Under the pieces are notes generated by a model. The model was not told where the DNA came from and ran no database searches. It worked only from the letters and a program-made list of their open reading frames with translations. 64,000 nucleotides of DNA from the NCBI GenBank assembly GCA_013289955.1, contig JABCYZ010000010.1:1-64000 (forward strand). Direction: 5' to 3'. Positions 1 through 8,325 of this stretch are shown piece by piece. Each line of letters opens with the position of its first letter. Position 1 is the stretch's first letter. The position numbers and the translations under genes are program-made. The DNA is from Acidobacteriota bacterium. Its GTDB lineage: Bacteria; Acidobacteriota; Terriglobia; Acidiferrales; UBA7541.

Positions 1-127
1 CCGGCCTACGGCCTACAGGACTTGCCGCAAATCCCCTTTCAAGAAAGAACAAAAGCGCCCCTCCAAACCATCCCTGGCGGACATTTCTATATGGCAGAAA
101 ACCGGACATTTCTACTTTGCGTTGACA
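1..127. mobile_element. probable terminus of an IS21-like insertion sequence
   Basis: Two direct copies of GGACATTTCTA lie 25 bp apart (79-89 and 104-114). They are followed by a boundary that reads TGTCAA on the minus strand (127 down to 122). Several short direct repeats inside an end that begins with TGT is the layout of IS21-family (istA/istB) termini. The transposase would lie left of the window and no transposase coding is visible here. The assignment rests on pattern resemblance only, so the family is uncertain. Confidence 0.35.
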
Positions 128-332
128 CGCGCGCCCGCGCCAGACCCCGGGGAGAATCCTGGCCGATTAACGGCACGGACCCATTTTTGTACTGGTACTG
201 AGACGGCGGAGTTCACGCAGCCTGCACGGCGCATTTACATCCGCGTAACTTTTGCCGCTTAGTGTCAGAGCGCTTTTGTTGACTGCTGACCAGCCAACTA
301 CTCATGAAATCCATGGAGGATCCACAAAGAAT

Positions 333-1964
333 ATGCGCAGAGTTTTCGCGACTTTACTCGCCGGAGTACTGCTCAACCCGGGGATGATCGGCGCCGTTCC
401 GCAGCACCAAGGTTTTGGCGGCACAGCCACACCCATCAGGCATCTGGTTGTCATCTTTCAGGAAAACGTATCGTTTGACCACTATTTCGGAACGTATCCG
501 AATGCCCTGAATCTTCGCGGAGAAAATCCTTTTTATGCGGAGCCCGGCACGCCGAGCGTCAACGGCTACGGCCCTGCACTCTTGACTCGCAATCCCAATT
601 TGAATCCCGCGAACGGAACGGGAGCTACGAATCCCTTCCGGCTGAGCCCCGCGCAGGCCTCGACCGCCGATCAGGATCATGACTACACACCTGAACAAGA
701 GGCTAATGACGGTGGTTTGATGGATCTCTTCCCGCAGTTTACGGGCGCGGGCGGAACGGCAATCGGTGGGACCGGGTCGCCGGCAGTTTTCAACACAAAC
801 GGCTTGGTGATGGGCTACTACGACGGCAACACGGTGACGGCCTATTGGAATTACGCGCAGCATTTCGCTATGAACGACAACTCCTACGACACGAACTTCG
901 GGCCTTCCACACCGGGAGCTCTCAACGTAATCTCCGGTCAGACCAATGGCGTCATCGACAACGTGAACGGAAGCGGATCGATCGTCGGGGATGGGAACGG
1001 CGGCTTGACGGTCAATAGTGATGCGGATCCCATTGGGGATACTTGCTCCACCTCGACCGGAGAGAAGTTCACGCTGGGCGGCCAGAATATCGGAGATCTT
1101 CTGAGTGCCAAAGGCGTTAGCTGGGGCTTCTTCGAGGGCGGCTTTGATCTGACGGTAACGAATGCGAACGGCACGACGGGATGCAACCGGAGCACCGTCT
1201 CGGCGGTGACGACGGTTAATAAGAAGGATTACATTCCGCATCACCAGCCATTTCAGTATTACACCAGCACGGCGAATCCGACGCACGCGCGTCCGGCCTC
1301 GATTAATGAAATTGGACACAACGGCCCGGCGAATCATCAGTACGACACCCATGATTTTTTTGACGCGGTGAGCAAGGGAAATTTCCCCGCGGTTAGCTAC
1401 TTGAAGGCTCCTGGCTTTCAAGATGGCCACGCGGGCTATTCCGACCCCATCGACGAGCAGAACTTCGTTGTGACAGTGATTAACTTCCTCGAAAAGACTC
1501 CCGAATGGCAGAGCACCGCGGTGATCATCGCGTATGACGATTCCGACGGCTGGTATGACCACCAGCAGCCCCCGATTGTGAATCAGTCGGCGACGGCTGC
1601 CGATCAGAATGCGGCGGGTGTCCAAATCTGCGGCTCCGTCCAAAGCGCAACCGCAACTGCCCTGCCAGGCATCAACGGCGGCAACGCGCAGGGGCGCTGC
1701 GGCTACGGTCCACGTTTGCCTTTCCTCGTGATTTCACCTTACGCCAGGAGAAACTTCGTAGATCACACCACGACGGATCAGAGCTCGGTCGTCCGCTTTA
1801 TCGAAGATAACTGGCTTGGCGGCGAACGTCTCGGAGGCGGATCTTTCGATTCTATCGCCGGTCCGATCAACAACATGTTCGACTTTGATCGTCTCCGCGA
1901 GGATGGCATCCTCATCCTCAATCCAAACACTGGCGAGCCACATCCTCCCTCCTTCAAGTTCTAG
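333..1964 (+). CDS. secreted phosphoesterase (phospholipase C / acid phosphatase family)
   Basis: This 543-residue protein is predicted to hydrolyse phosphomonoesters or phospholipid head groups outside the cytoplasm. The N-terminus is a Sec-type signal peptide (MRRVFATLLAGVLLN, then a small-residue region near 20). The family signature follows: QENVSFDHYFGTYP at about 43-56, with Glu44/Asn45 equivalent to the metal-binding pair of AcpA/PLC enzymes. A second metal or active-site segment, DDSDGWYDH, lies in the C-terminal half, and GHAGYSDP supplies a conserved histidine. I chose ATG 333 because GGAGGA lies 12 bp upstream; a TTG at 252 would place non-signal residues before the signal peptide. 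A strong terminator follows, so it is probably monocistronic. Substrate preference between phospholipase C and acid phosphatase cannot be decided. Confidence 0.88.
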   Translation: MRRVFATLLAGVLLNPGMIGAVPQHQGFGGTATPIRHLVVIFQENVSFDHYFGTYPNALNLRGENPFYAEPGTPSVNGYGPALLTRNPNLNPANGTGATNPFRLSPAQASTADQDHDYTPEQEANDGGLMDLFPQFTGAGGTAIGGTGSPAVFNTNGLVMGYYDGNTVTAYWNYAQHFAMNDNSYDTNFGPSTPGALNVISGQTNGVIDNVNGSGSIVGDGNGGLTVNSDADPIGDTCSTSTGEKFTLGGQNIGDLLSAKGVSWGFFEGGFDLTVTNANGTTGCNRSTVSAVTTVNKKDYIPHHQPFQYYTSTANPTHARPASINEIGHNGPANHQYDTHDFFDAVSKGNFPAVSYLKAPGFQDGHAGYSDPIDEQNFVVTVINFLEKTPEWQSTAVIIAYDDSDGWYDHQQPPIVNQSATAADQNAAGVQICGSVQSATATALPGINGGNAQGRCGYGPRLPFLVISPYARRNFVDHTTTDQSSVVRFIEDNWLGGERLGGGSFDSIAGPINNMFDFDRLREDGILILNPNTGEPHPPSFKF

Positions 1965-2024
1965 CGAGGACCGGGGAGGATCGGCGTATTTCATCCTTTC
2001 CGCTACAAAATGAGAGCCTTCAGC

Positions 2025-2062
2025 GGGCGTGCGAACTCCGATTCGCACGCCCGTTCCTTTTT
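2025..2062 (+). terminator. intrinsic terminator after the phosphoesterase gene
   Basis: A perfect 11-bp stem (GGGCGTGCGAA / TTCGCACGCCC) with a 6-nt loop is followed by GTTCCTTTTTG. This is a textbook Rho-independent terminator about 60 bp after the stop codon. It also covers a possible GTG start at 2029 for the next gene, which argues for a later start there. Confidence 0.85.
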
Positions 2063-2079
2063 GTGGCTGCTGTCATACA

Positions 2080-3702
2080 ATGACTTTCCATTTCACGGGG
2101 GCCGGCGTGCCAATCACGCGAAGAGAGTTCTTAGAGCAAAGCAGCCTGATGACGGGAGCGCTGCTGACTCATCAATCGGGCCACAAGGGAACGGTTGTCC
2201 TGGCGCGCCCTGCGCTGGACCCGAACTCACTTACGCCGTTCGTAGATGCTCTGCCCATTCCAGGGTCTGCGAACAGCGCCGGGAGCCGGCCCAGCCCGGC
2301 CAATCCCACAGTCAAAATCCCGTTTTACCGTATCGCGATGCGGGCATTTGAAACAAAAGTCCATCGCGACATGAAGCCCACACGTATGTGGGGATTTGGC
2401 GGTGCGTTTCCGGGCCCGACGCTTGATTTGCCCAGCGGGCAAGAAGTGTTGATCGAATGGGCCAACGAGCTTCCGCAAAAACATTTTTTGCCCATCGACC
2501 ACAGTCTTCATGGTGCCGAGGCGGACAAACCGGAAGTGCGCGCCGTATCTCATCTTCATGGAGCGAAGGTGCCGCCGGAGAGCGATGGCTATCCCGAGGA
2601 TTGGATCGTACCGGGAAAATCCGCGGTCTATCACTATCCAAATCAGCAGGACGCGGCGATGCTCTGGTATCACGACCACGCCATGGGAATTAACCGCCTG
2701 AACATTTTCGCAGGCCTTTTGGGCGTGTACATTCTGAGGGATAAGCCCGAAGAAGCTCTGCATTTGCCCGGCGGAAAATACGAAATCCCGCTCGTGATTG
2801 CGGATCGCATGTTCGATAAAGATGGCCAGCTCTACTATCCGGTTTCTGGCAAAACGGAATCGCCTTGGATCCCCGAGTTTTTTGGCGACGCGAATTTGGT
2901 GAACGGAAAGCTGTTCCCCTTCCTGGAGGTTGAGCCACGCAAATACCGTTTTCGAGTACTGAACGCTTCGAACGGACGGTTCTACCGGCTCGTTCTTTCG
3001 AATAAGCAGTCCTTTCACCAGATCGGAACGGATCAAGGGCTGCTAGCCGCGCCCGTACCTGCACAGAAAATTGTGATTGCGCCCGGGGAGCGGCTCGATC
3101 TGATCATTGATTTCAAGGAGAGCGCCGGAGCCAAAATCGTTCTCCTTGACGACTTCGTTCCACTGCTCCAGTTTCGAGTTTCGCTGGCTGGAGCAAAGGA
3201 CAACAGTGTTCTGCCAGCGAAACTTCAGAACATCGAGAAGCTGCAAGAATCCGCGGCCGTCAAGAGGCGCATGCTTTCGCTGGATGAAGTCGACGACCTG
3301 GTGCAGAATCCCGTAAAGATGATGCTCAACGGTTCCACCTGGCACGACCCGGTTACGGAAAATCCAGTACTCAATTCAACGGAAATTTGGAGCTTCGTCA
3401 ATCCCACGGACGATTCTCATCCAATCCACCTGCATCTAGTGAGATTTCAGATTTTGGATCGGCGGAAGTTCGAAACGTTCGGCTATCTCAGCAAGCAGCA
3501 ACTGAGATTCACTGGACCGCCGGTCCCTCCTGACCCTCAGGAGGCTGGCTGGAAAGACACGGTGCGCGCGGAGCCAGGAATGGTGACGAGGATCATTGCC
3601 CGTTTCGAGGGCTACCCTGGCCGATACGTCTGGCACTGCCACATTCTGGAACACGAAGACAACGAAATGATGCGGCCTTACGACGTGCTCCCGGCGAAGT
3701 AG
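2080..3702 (+). CDS. multicopper oxidase (CotA/bilirubin-oxidase-like), Tat-exported
   Basis: A three-cupredoxin-domain oxidase that couples one-electron oxidation of a substrate to reduction of O2 to water in the periplasm. All four copper motifs are intact (numbering from ATG 2080): HLHG at 158-161, WYHDH at 196-200, HPIHLH at 447-452 and HCH-x3-H-x4-M at 519-530, with Cys520 as the type 1 ligand and Met530 axial. A twin-arginine signal (TRREFLEQSSLMTGALL) begins near residue 13. The upstream terminator overlaps a GTG at 2029, so the start is ATG 2080 or the GTG at 2107, which has a GGGGG run before it. The length of about 540 fits the CotA/spore-coat-oxidase branch. Possible roles are phenolic or pigment oxidation or metal oxidation; the sequence does not decide. 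Confidence 0.9.
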   Translation: MTFHFTGAGVPITRREFLEQSSLMTGALLTHQSGHKGTVVLARPALDPNSLTPFVDALPIPGSANSAGSRPSPANPTVKIPFYRIAMRAFETKVHRDMKPTRMWGFGGAFPGPTLDLPSGQEVLIEWANELPQKHFLPIDHSLHGAEADKPEVRAVSHLHGAKVPPESDGYPEDWIVPGKSAVYHYPNQQDAAMLWYHDHAMGINRLNIFAGLLGVYILRDKPEEALHLPGGKYEIPLVIADRMFDKDGQLYYPVSGKTESPWIPEFFGDANLVNGKLFPFLEVEPRKYRFRVLNASNGRFYRLVLSNKQSFHQIGTDQGLLAAPVPAQKIVIAPGERLDLIIDFKESAGAKIVLLDDFVPLLQFRVSLAGAKDNSVLPAKLQNIEKLQESAAVKRRMLSLDEVDDLVQNPVKMMLNGSTWHDPVTENPVLNSTEIWSFVNPTDDSHPIHLHLVRFQILDRRKFETFGYLSKQQLRFTGPPVPPDPQEAGWKDTVRAEPGMVTRIIARFEGYPGRYVWHCHILEHEDNEMMRPYDVLPAK

Positions 3703-3793
3703 AGAACCGTTCGCCAGCGCAAACCGGATCCACTTCTACGTAAAACTTTGGGCGGAAGAGACAACCCCGCGGAGGTGGTGCTCATCCGTTAAG

Positions 3794-3820
3794 TCATCCT
3801 CCTGGTAGAAGGAGGGATGA
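3794..3820 (+). promoter_or_regulatory. hairpin sequestering the ribosome binding site and start codon
   Basis: TCATC-CTCCT (3794-3803) can pair with AGGAG-G-GATGA (3810-3820), giving ten base pairs with one bulged G and a 6-nt loop. The right arm contains both the Shine-Dalgarno sequence and the ATG of the downstream outer-membrane protein gene. Folding would therefore hide the initiation region. Regulation is inferred from geometry only. Confidence 0.45.
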
Positions 3821-6375
3821 TCGTGCATTGGCTCATTGCGGCTGGCGTTGGCGGAGTGCTGTTTGTCGGCGGCGGATCGCGGGCGGCTCTCGGGGGCGAA
3901 ACCGACCCGGCGAGCCGCAACACAGGAACTGCGCCCCTTGAAGCCCCAGCTCCTATCATTGACGGGATTGAGTTCCGGGGGTTGCGCCACATCTCTTCGG
4001 ATGCGGTGCGGGCGCAGATCTTGTCTCGCGCGGGCGCGGGACTCGACTTGAAGCGGGTCGAGTCCGATGTAAGAGCGCTCGGGCGTCTGGGGTGGTTTGC
4101 GGAAATTTGGGTCGAAACGCAACCCGCGCAGTATCCGTCGTCGGCTTGTCGCGACGTCGCAATAACGCCCGTACGACTTGTCTTCCACTTCGAAGAACTT
4201 CCTTATCTCATAAAAGTGGAATACCAGGGTTCGCGGCTGCTTTCGCCGGCGCAGATCGAAAAAATCCTAGTCGATAAAAAACTGGCTCCCCGATTGGGCG
4301 AACCTGCCGATCCGGCAAGTCTGATGCGCATCGCGAACTTGATCCACTCGGCTCTGGCCGAGCTGGGACATCCCGAGCCGCAGATACAGATTCGCCACGA
4401 GGAATCCCCCAACGGCACAGTGCGGGTGCGCTTCGCCATCGAGGATGGGCCTCACATCCCCGTCGGGCGCATCGAGCTCGAGAGCCATCCTGAAATCCCA
4501 GCAAAATTGCTCCGGCGCGAGATGCGGCGGACGGCGCCAGGCGCGCTTTTCGCAACCTGGCGCGGCAAAGGTGCATATACGCGCGAAGGGTTCGAAGAGG
4601 ATCGCTCAAGAATTCTCATCTATTATCAGGATCACGGATTTCCGGAGGCGCGGATCGGCACCGTACGCACTTCGGTTTACGAAAAAAAAGCTAGCCGTTG
4701 GATGCCGTGGCCGCTTCGCACACGTGGGGAGCGTCTTGCCATTTCCGTGCCCATTGAAGCCGGCCCCTTTTACCGGGTCGAATCCATCGCTGTCAGTCCG
4801 GAACTGGTCAAAGCCGGCGGGAAGCACGGCGCCAAGCTTCTGGCGTTTTCGAAGACGCAATCCGGTGCCACGTACTCGGCAAAAGCGATGGAAGATTTGC
4901 GCCATGCGTGGGTAGCCGCTGCTCGACCAAGTCATGCGAGCGAAGAAGCAGCCGCGGATCGAAGCATCGAAACTTCTCGAAGATTCGATCCGCAGACGCA
5001 CCTGGTGCGCGAGGGCATTCTCTTCAGCGACGCGTCCCCTTACGTCGTGCGACGCATTGATTTCACCGGCCTTCATCGCTTCAGCGATCGCTACTTGCGG
5101 CGGCGCATCGGTCTAGGGGAAGGCCATCCGTTTGATGAGCATGCGCTCGAAGCCGGGCTCGCGCGCCTCGCCAAGACCGGCTACTTTCGTCAAATTAAAA
5201 AGGACGACGTTCAGGTCCACACGGACGACATCACGCATACCGCCGACGTGACCATCCGCGTTTTGGAAGCGGGCCAGCAGCGCACGTCCTTCTCCGGAGG
5301 GCTCGGCCAGTTTGGCAGCACTCTGGGAATCGCCTATTCTTTGTTCGATCTTCTTCAGCGGGAGGAATTGCTTTCCGCGCAACTTGACGGAGGGCCGGAA
5401 AGTCTGCAAATCGTGCTTGGGCTGGTCATGGAGGGCTTTCTCGGCTCGCGCAGCTCACTGGCTTTCTCGATTTTCGACAATGTGCTGCGCCCGCGCTTTC
5501 TAACCGGTGTGAAGGGACCGTTCTACACTTCCCAAAGCGAGGGAGCAAACGCAGGTTGGAGCTACCCCTTAACAAAAACGGATTCTTTGGCGGTGAACTA
5601 CAGCCTCTCGCATACAAACACGGTTTATTCCTCCACTCCCCCCGCTTCCACCTCGGCCCTGCCCGTCAGCGACCTCCGCGCAGAGACTTCCAGCAGCGCC
5701 CTGGGGCTGGGCTGGACACACGATGCCGGCAGTGATCGTTTTTCCATCGCAAATTCCATCTCTGGCGGATATCTGGGCGGCACAGAAAATTTGATTCGCT
5801 CAAGCGAAGGGTATTCGCGAATCTTTCCCGATCCTTTTTTCAACCATCAAAATGCCTGGGCTTTTCGTACGACGTTCAGCGCGGTCGGCAGCTATCAGGG
5901 CAATCTGCCGCTCTACGCGCTTCTCTTTTCGGGCGATGCGCAGGTACGTGGGCTCAGTTCCGGTGAACTGGGACCCTACGCCGCAGTACCATCGGTTTCG
6001 AGTTCGGGAAACCAAGCCTATTCCGCCCTCCCGGCGGGAGCCAACGTGGTCAGCGCAGCGAATGCGGAATATCGCGTGCGACTTGCTGGAGGAACCGAAG
6101 CAGCAGGCTTTTTTGATTTGGGATCGGGCTGGCTGCTCCCTGACTGGCTCGGGCAGACACGCCCAACGCTACTGGATTCCACGAACGGAATTCTCCACGG
6201 CTCCATCGGAATCCAGCTTCAGTGGACGGTGCCGGGCGTTCAAGTTCCCGTGCGGGCCTATTATGCAGTCAACGTCTTGCACTTGAACCGCTTCCTGCTC
6301 TTGCCGGACGGCACCTTGTTCCATGCGCATAACAAGTTGTTCGCTTTCGGCTGGGCGCTCGGTGCCCTGTTCTGA
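3817..6375 (+). CDS. BamA/TamA-like outer membrane protein with POTRA domains
   Basis: An 852-residue Omp85-superfamily protein, likely outer-membrane, with a role in protein insertion or translocation. A short signal-like N-terminus (MIVHWLIAAGVGGVLFVGG) precedes POTRA-type repeats. The first begins near residue 48 (IDGIEFRGLRHISSDAVR) and the last near 408 (VRRIDFTGLHRFSDRYL), each followed by the helix and GYF/GWF turn typical of POTRA folds. From about residue 490 to the end the sequence alternates as a beta barrel and finishes with a C-terminal Phe. It is a second-type Omp85 protein because no lpxD, skp or other bam/LPS genes are adjacent. The start has a strong GGAGGG ribosome site that is also part of a hairpin. 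It could be a TamA-like translocation pore rather than the essential BamA. Confidence 0.85.
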   Translation: MIVHWLIAAGVGGVLFVGGGSRAALGGETDPASRNTGTAPLEAPAPIIDGIEFRGLRHISSDAVRAQILSRAGAGLDLKRVESDVRALGRLGWFAEIWVETQPAQYPSSACRDVAITPVRLVFHFEELPYLIKVEYQGSRLLSPAQIEKILVDKKLAPRLGEPADPASLMRIANLIHSALAELGHPEPQIQIRHEESPNGTVRVRFAIEDGPHIPVGRIELESHPEIPAKLLRREMRRTAPGALFATWRGKGAYTREGFEEDRSRILIYYQDHGFPEARIGTVRTSVYEKKASRWMPWPLRTRGERLAISVPIEAGPFYRVESIAVSPELVKAGGKHGAKLLAFSKTQSGATYSAKAMEDLRHAWVAAARPSHASEEAAADRSIETSRRFDPQTHLVREGILFSDASPYVVRRIDFTGLHRFSDRYLRRRIGLGEGHPFDEHALEAGLARLAKTGYFRQIKKDDVQVHTDDITHTADVTIRVLEAGQQRTSFSGGLGQFGSTLGIAYSLFDLLQREELLSAQLDGGPESLQIVLGLVMEGFLGSRSSLAFSIFDNVLRPRFLTGVKGPFYTSQSEGANAGWSYPLTKTDSLAVNYSLSHTNTVYSSTPPASTSALPVSDLRAETSSSALGLGWTHDAGSDRFSIANSISGGYLGGTENLIRSSEGYSRIFPDPFFNHQNAWAFRTTFSAVGSYQGNLPLYALLFSGDAQVRGLSSGELGPYAAVPSVSSSGNQAYSALPAGANVVSAANAEYRVRLAGGTEAAGFFDLGSGWLLPDWLGQTRPTLLDSTNGILHGSIGIQLQWTVPGVQVPVRAYYAVNVLHLNRFLLLPDGTLFHAHNKLFAFGWALGALF

Positions 6376-6405
6376 GCACTGACTCTGTACTAGACTCCAA
6401 GCACC

Positions 6406-7302
6406 ATGAAATATCAAAAACAAATTAAGGAATGTGAGCGGCTCTCCGCACCCTACTGCGTCACGAAGGGTGAAAAATTTTGTTTGAAAGACTACGACAC
6501 GAACGACACCGGCGAGGTGAAGAACCAGGAGCACGGCGAGAAAATCATCGCAAATCGCGCAGGCTTGCTCACCAATCTGCAGGAAAAGCTCTATGCACAG
6601 GACCGCTGGGCGCTGCTGCTGGTTATCCAAGCGATGGACGCCGCCGGAAAAGACGGCGTAATCAAACACGTCATGTCCGGAGTGAATCCGCAAGGCTGCG
6701 ACGTCCATTCCTTCAAGACTCCGAGCACCGAGGAACTCAATCACGACTACTTGTGGCGGGCGCACAGCCGCGTTCCCGAGCGAGGCATGATTGGAATCTT
6801 CAACCGCTCGTACTACGAAGAAGTTCTGGTCGTCCGAGTGCACCCCAAGATCCTGGAAGCCCAGAAGCTGCCGAATCCTTTGATTACCAAACACATCTGG
6901 GAGCAGCGCTACGAGGACATCAACGCGTTCGAACATTATCTGACGCACAACGGCATTGTGATTTGCAAATTCTTCCTGCACGTTTCAAAAAAAGAGCAAA
7001 AGAAGCGCTTTCTCGAGCGCCTGGAGGATTCAAAAAAGAACTGGAAATTTTCGATGGCTGACGTCAAAGAGCGCGGCTATTGGAAGGACTATCAGGAAGC
7101 CTACGAAGAACTCATCCAGAATACGGCCACGAAGCATGCGCCATGGTACGTGATTCCTGCCGACAACAAGTGGTACACGCAACTGATCGTAGCCTCTGCA
7201 ATCATCAGCACGCTTGAAGAGCTCGATCTCTCCTTCCCCGACGTGGACAAAAGTAAAAAGAAGGAACTGGAGAGCGTGCGCAAGTCGCTAGTCCGCGAGT
7301 AG
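6406..7302 (+). CDS. ppk2: polyphosphate kinase 2 family protein
   Basis: A 298-residue single-domain PPK2, a P-loop enzyme that transfers phosphate between inorganic polyphosphate and nucleotides in the cytosol. The Walker A region is MDAAGKDG at 77-84, the Walker B/catalytic segment GIFNRSYYEEVL begins near 130, and the basic lid (ERGYWKDYQEAYEEL) is at about 224-238. The length matches one-domain enzymes, not the fused two-domain PAP type. Whether it prefers AMP, ADP or GDP cannot be read from the motifs alone. It starts 30 bp after the Omp85 gene with only a weak ribosome site and may be co-transcribed with it. Confidence 0.9.
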   Translation: MKYQKQIKECERLSAPYCVTKGEKFCLKDYDTNDTGEVKNQEHGEKIIANRAGLLTNLQEKLYAQDRWALLLVIQAMDAAGKDGVIKHVMSGVNPQGCDVHSFKTPSTEELNHDYLWRAHSRVPERGMIGIFNRSYYEEVLVVRVHPKILEAQKLPNPLITKHIWEQRYEDINAFEHYLTHNGIVICKFFLHVSKKEQKKRFLERLEDSKKNWKFSMADVKERGYWKDYQEAYEELIQNTATKHAPWYVIPADNKWYTQLIVASAIISTLEELDLSFPDVDKSKKKELESVRKSLVRE

Positions 7303-7950
7303 CACGGAACGCGGCGGGAAGCTGAGCAGATCGAAATTATTGCAGTCCTTCGTCCTGGAGGCGGGCTGGAAATCAAATGCTGCTGACAGAGGGCTGACGG
7401 CCTGCGAGTTTCACCATGACGACTCGGGAGCGCCCGTCGGCAGCGCGCCATCCCGGGGTCGGCCCCCGGTCGGCGACGCTGTTTCTGACGATGCTCGGGT
7501 CCGACTTCCTGAGCTATTCGCTGGTCCCATCCAGCCCGCCGACCGCGAGATCTGAAACCAACTGAGCCTGAATAGCGCAGAAAGAAAGACACCGGGTCTG
7601 TTCCACTGTGAAATGCTTAACTGGCTTTGTCCCGACATGGGAATCCCCCTGTTCCGTCCATTAGCCGCAAACTCGATAACGCTTCTTTTTTCAATAGTTT
7701 AGATCAAGCCGCGGCATGGATCTCTGGCCTCAATCTTGCCCCTAAGAATGGGGCTCTGTGCTTTTCTGCGATTCCCAGGGGCTGGGGGATGCCGGCAACG
7801 GAGTGAGGTTGGTATTTGTACCGCGTGCGCCGGTACTCATGCCCCAGCCGCTGCTACCTCTCAAGAGGCGGAAGCATATGCCTCTAAACGGATCCAGCTG
7901 AATCGAGTCGCCATTGGTCTGGCCTCGCTTGTAAAGAGGGAAGTGAAACG
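7303..7950 (+). other. 648-bp intergenic region without a supported gene
   Basis: No open frame here has convincing protein character. A GC-rich hairpin (CCGGGG, 7453-7458, with CCCCCGG, 7463-7469) lacks a T tract. A 72-codon frame that runs into the HPt gene starts with TTG and overlies a long inverted repeat, so I treat it as chance. The distal part probably holds the promoter and leader of the HPt-GGDEF pair. Confidence 0.5.
7780..7849 (+). ncRNA. candidate structured leader upstream of the HPt-GGDEF operon
   Basis: GGCTGGGG (7780-7787) is complementary to CCCCAGCC (7842-7849). The pairing can extend inward past one mismatch through GATG/CAT, and a small inner hairpin (GGTA-TTTG-TACC, 7811-7822) is enclosed. 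The structure lies about 100 bp upstream of the HPt start. I see no match to the c-di-GMP-I (GEMM) riboswitch consensus, so it is unassigned. Confidence 0.3.
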
Positions 7951-8325
7951 ATGAGTAAAAAAGAAGAAGACTTTTCGGGACCAGTCTGGAATCTGACGGA
8001 ACTGCTCGAGAGAGTCGACAATGATCAGGAGCTGCTGCGAGAACTCCTGAATATTTTTAAAGAGGACTTTCCCCAAACGATTCAATCCCTGCAGTCAGCC
8101 GTAAACGCCAAGGACTTGAAAAACTCAAGCAGGCTGAGCCACACCCTCAAGGGAATGCTTTCCAGCCTGGGCGCAACACGCGCAGCAGCCGCAGCGGCGA
8201 AACTGGAAGCGCTCTCTTCCGCCGGAGAAACTGCCTCGATGGAAGGCGCCTTGAACGCCCTGGAAGCCGAGGCTCATCGTCTTTTGCCGGAACTGGAAGC
8301 CTATATGGCGGAGGTGCGGCATTGA
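7951..8325 (+). CDS. HPt (histidine phosphotransfer) domain protein
   Basis: A 124-residue, all-helical phosphorelay shuttle in the cytosol. The HPt signature SRLSHTLKGMLSSLGA places the phospho-accepting histidine at residue 64, followed by the conserved Lys and Gly residues that shape the site. It has no kinase domain of its own, so it must accept phosphate from a hybrid kinase encoded elsewhere. A GAGGG ribosome site lies upstream. Its stop codon overlaps the TTG start of the receiver-GGDEF gene by four bases. This overlap implies translational coupling and makes that protein the obvious phosphate partner. Confidence 0.88.
   Translation: MSKKEEDFSGPVWNLTELLERVDNDQELLRELLNIFKEDFPQTIQSLQSAVNAKDLKNSSRLSHTLKGMLSSLGATRAAAAAAKLEALSSAGETASMEGALNALEAEAHRLLPELEAYMAEVRH

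Noticed and set aside
354..1643. 429-codon minus-strand frame over the phosphoesterase gene
   Set aside because: Antisense to a well-supported phosphoesterase with catalytic motifs; composition is Arg/Ile/Val-skewed with no recognisable domain.
7453..7469. GC-rich hairpin after the polyphosphate kinase gene as terminator
   Set aside because: No T tract follows and it lies 150 bp beyond the stop codon, so I did not list it as a terminator.
7780..7849. Possible c-di-GMP riboswitch
   Set aside because: The conserved GEMM core and tetraloop pattern are not present; kept only as an unassigned hairpin.
7736..7954. 72-codon frame ending in the HPt start
   Set aside because: TTG start without ribosome site, overlaps an inverted repeat, and has no protein-like pattern.
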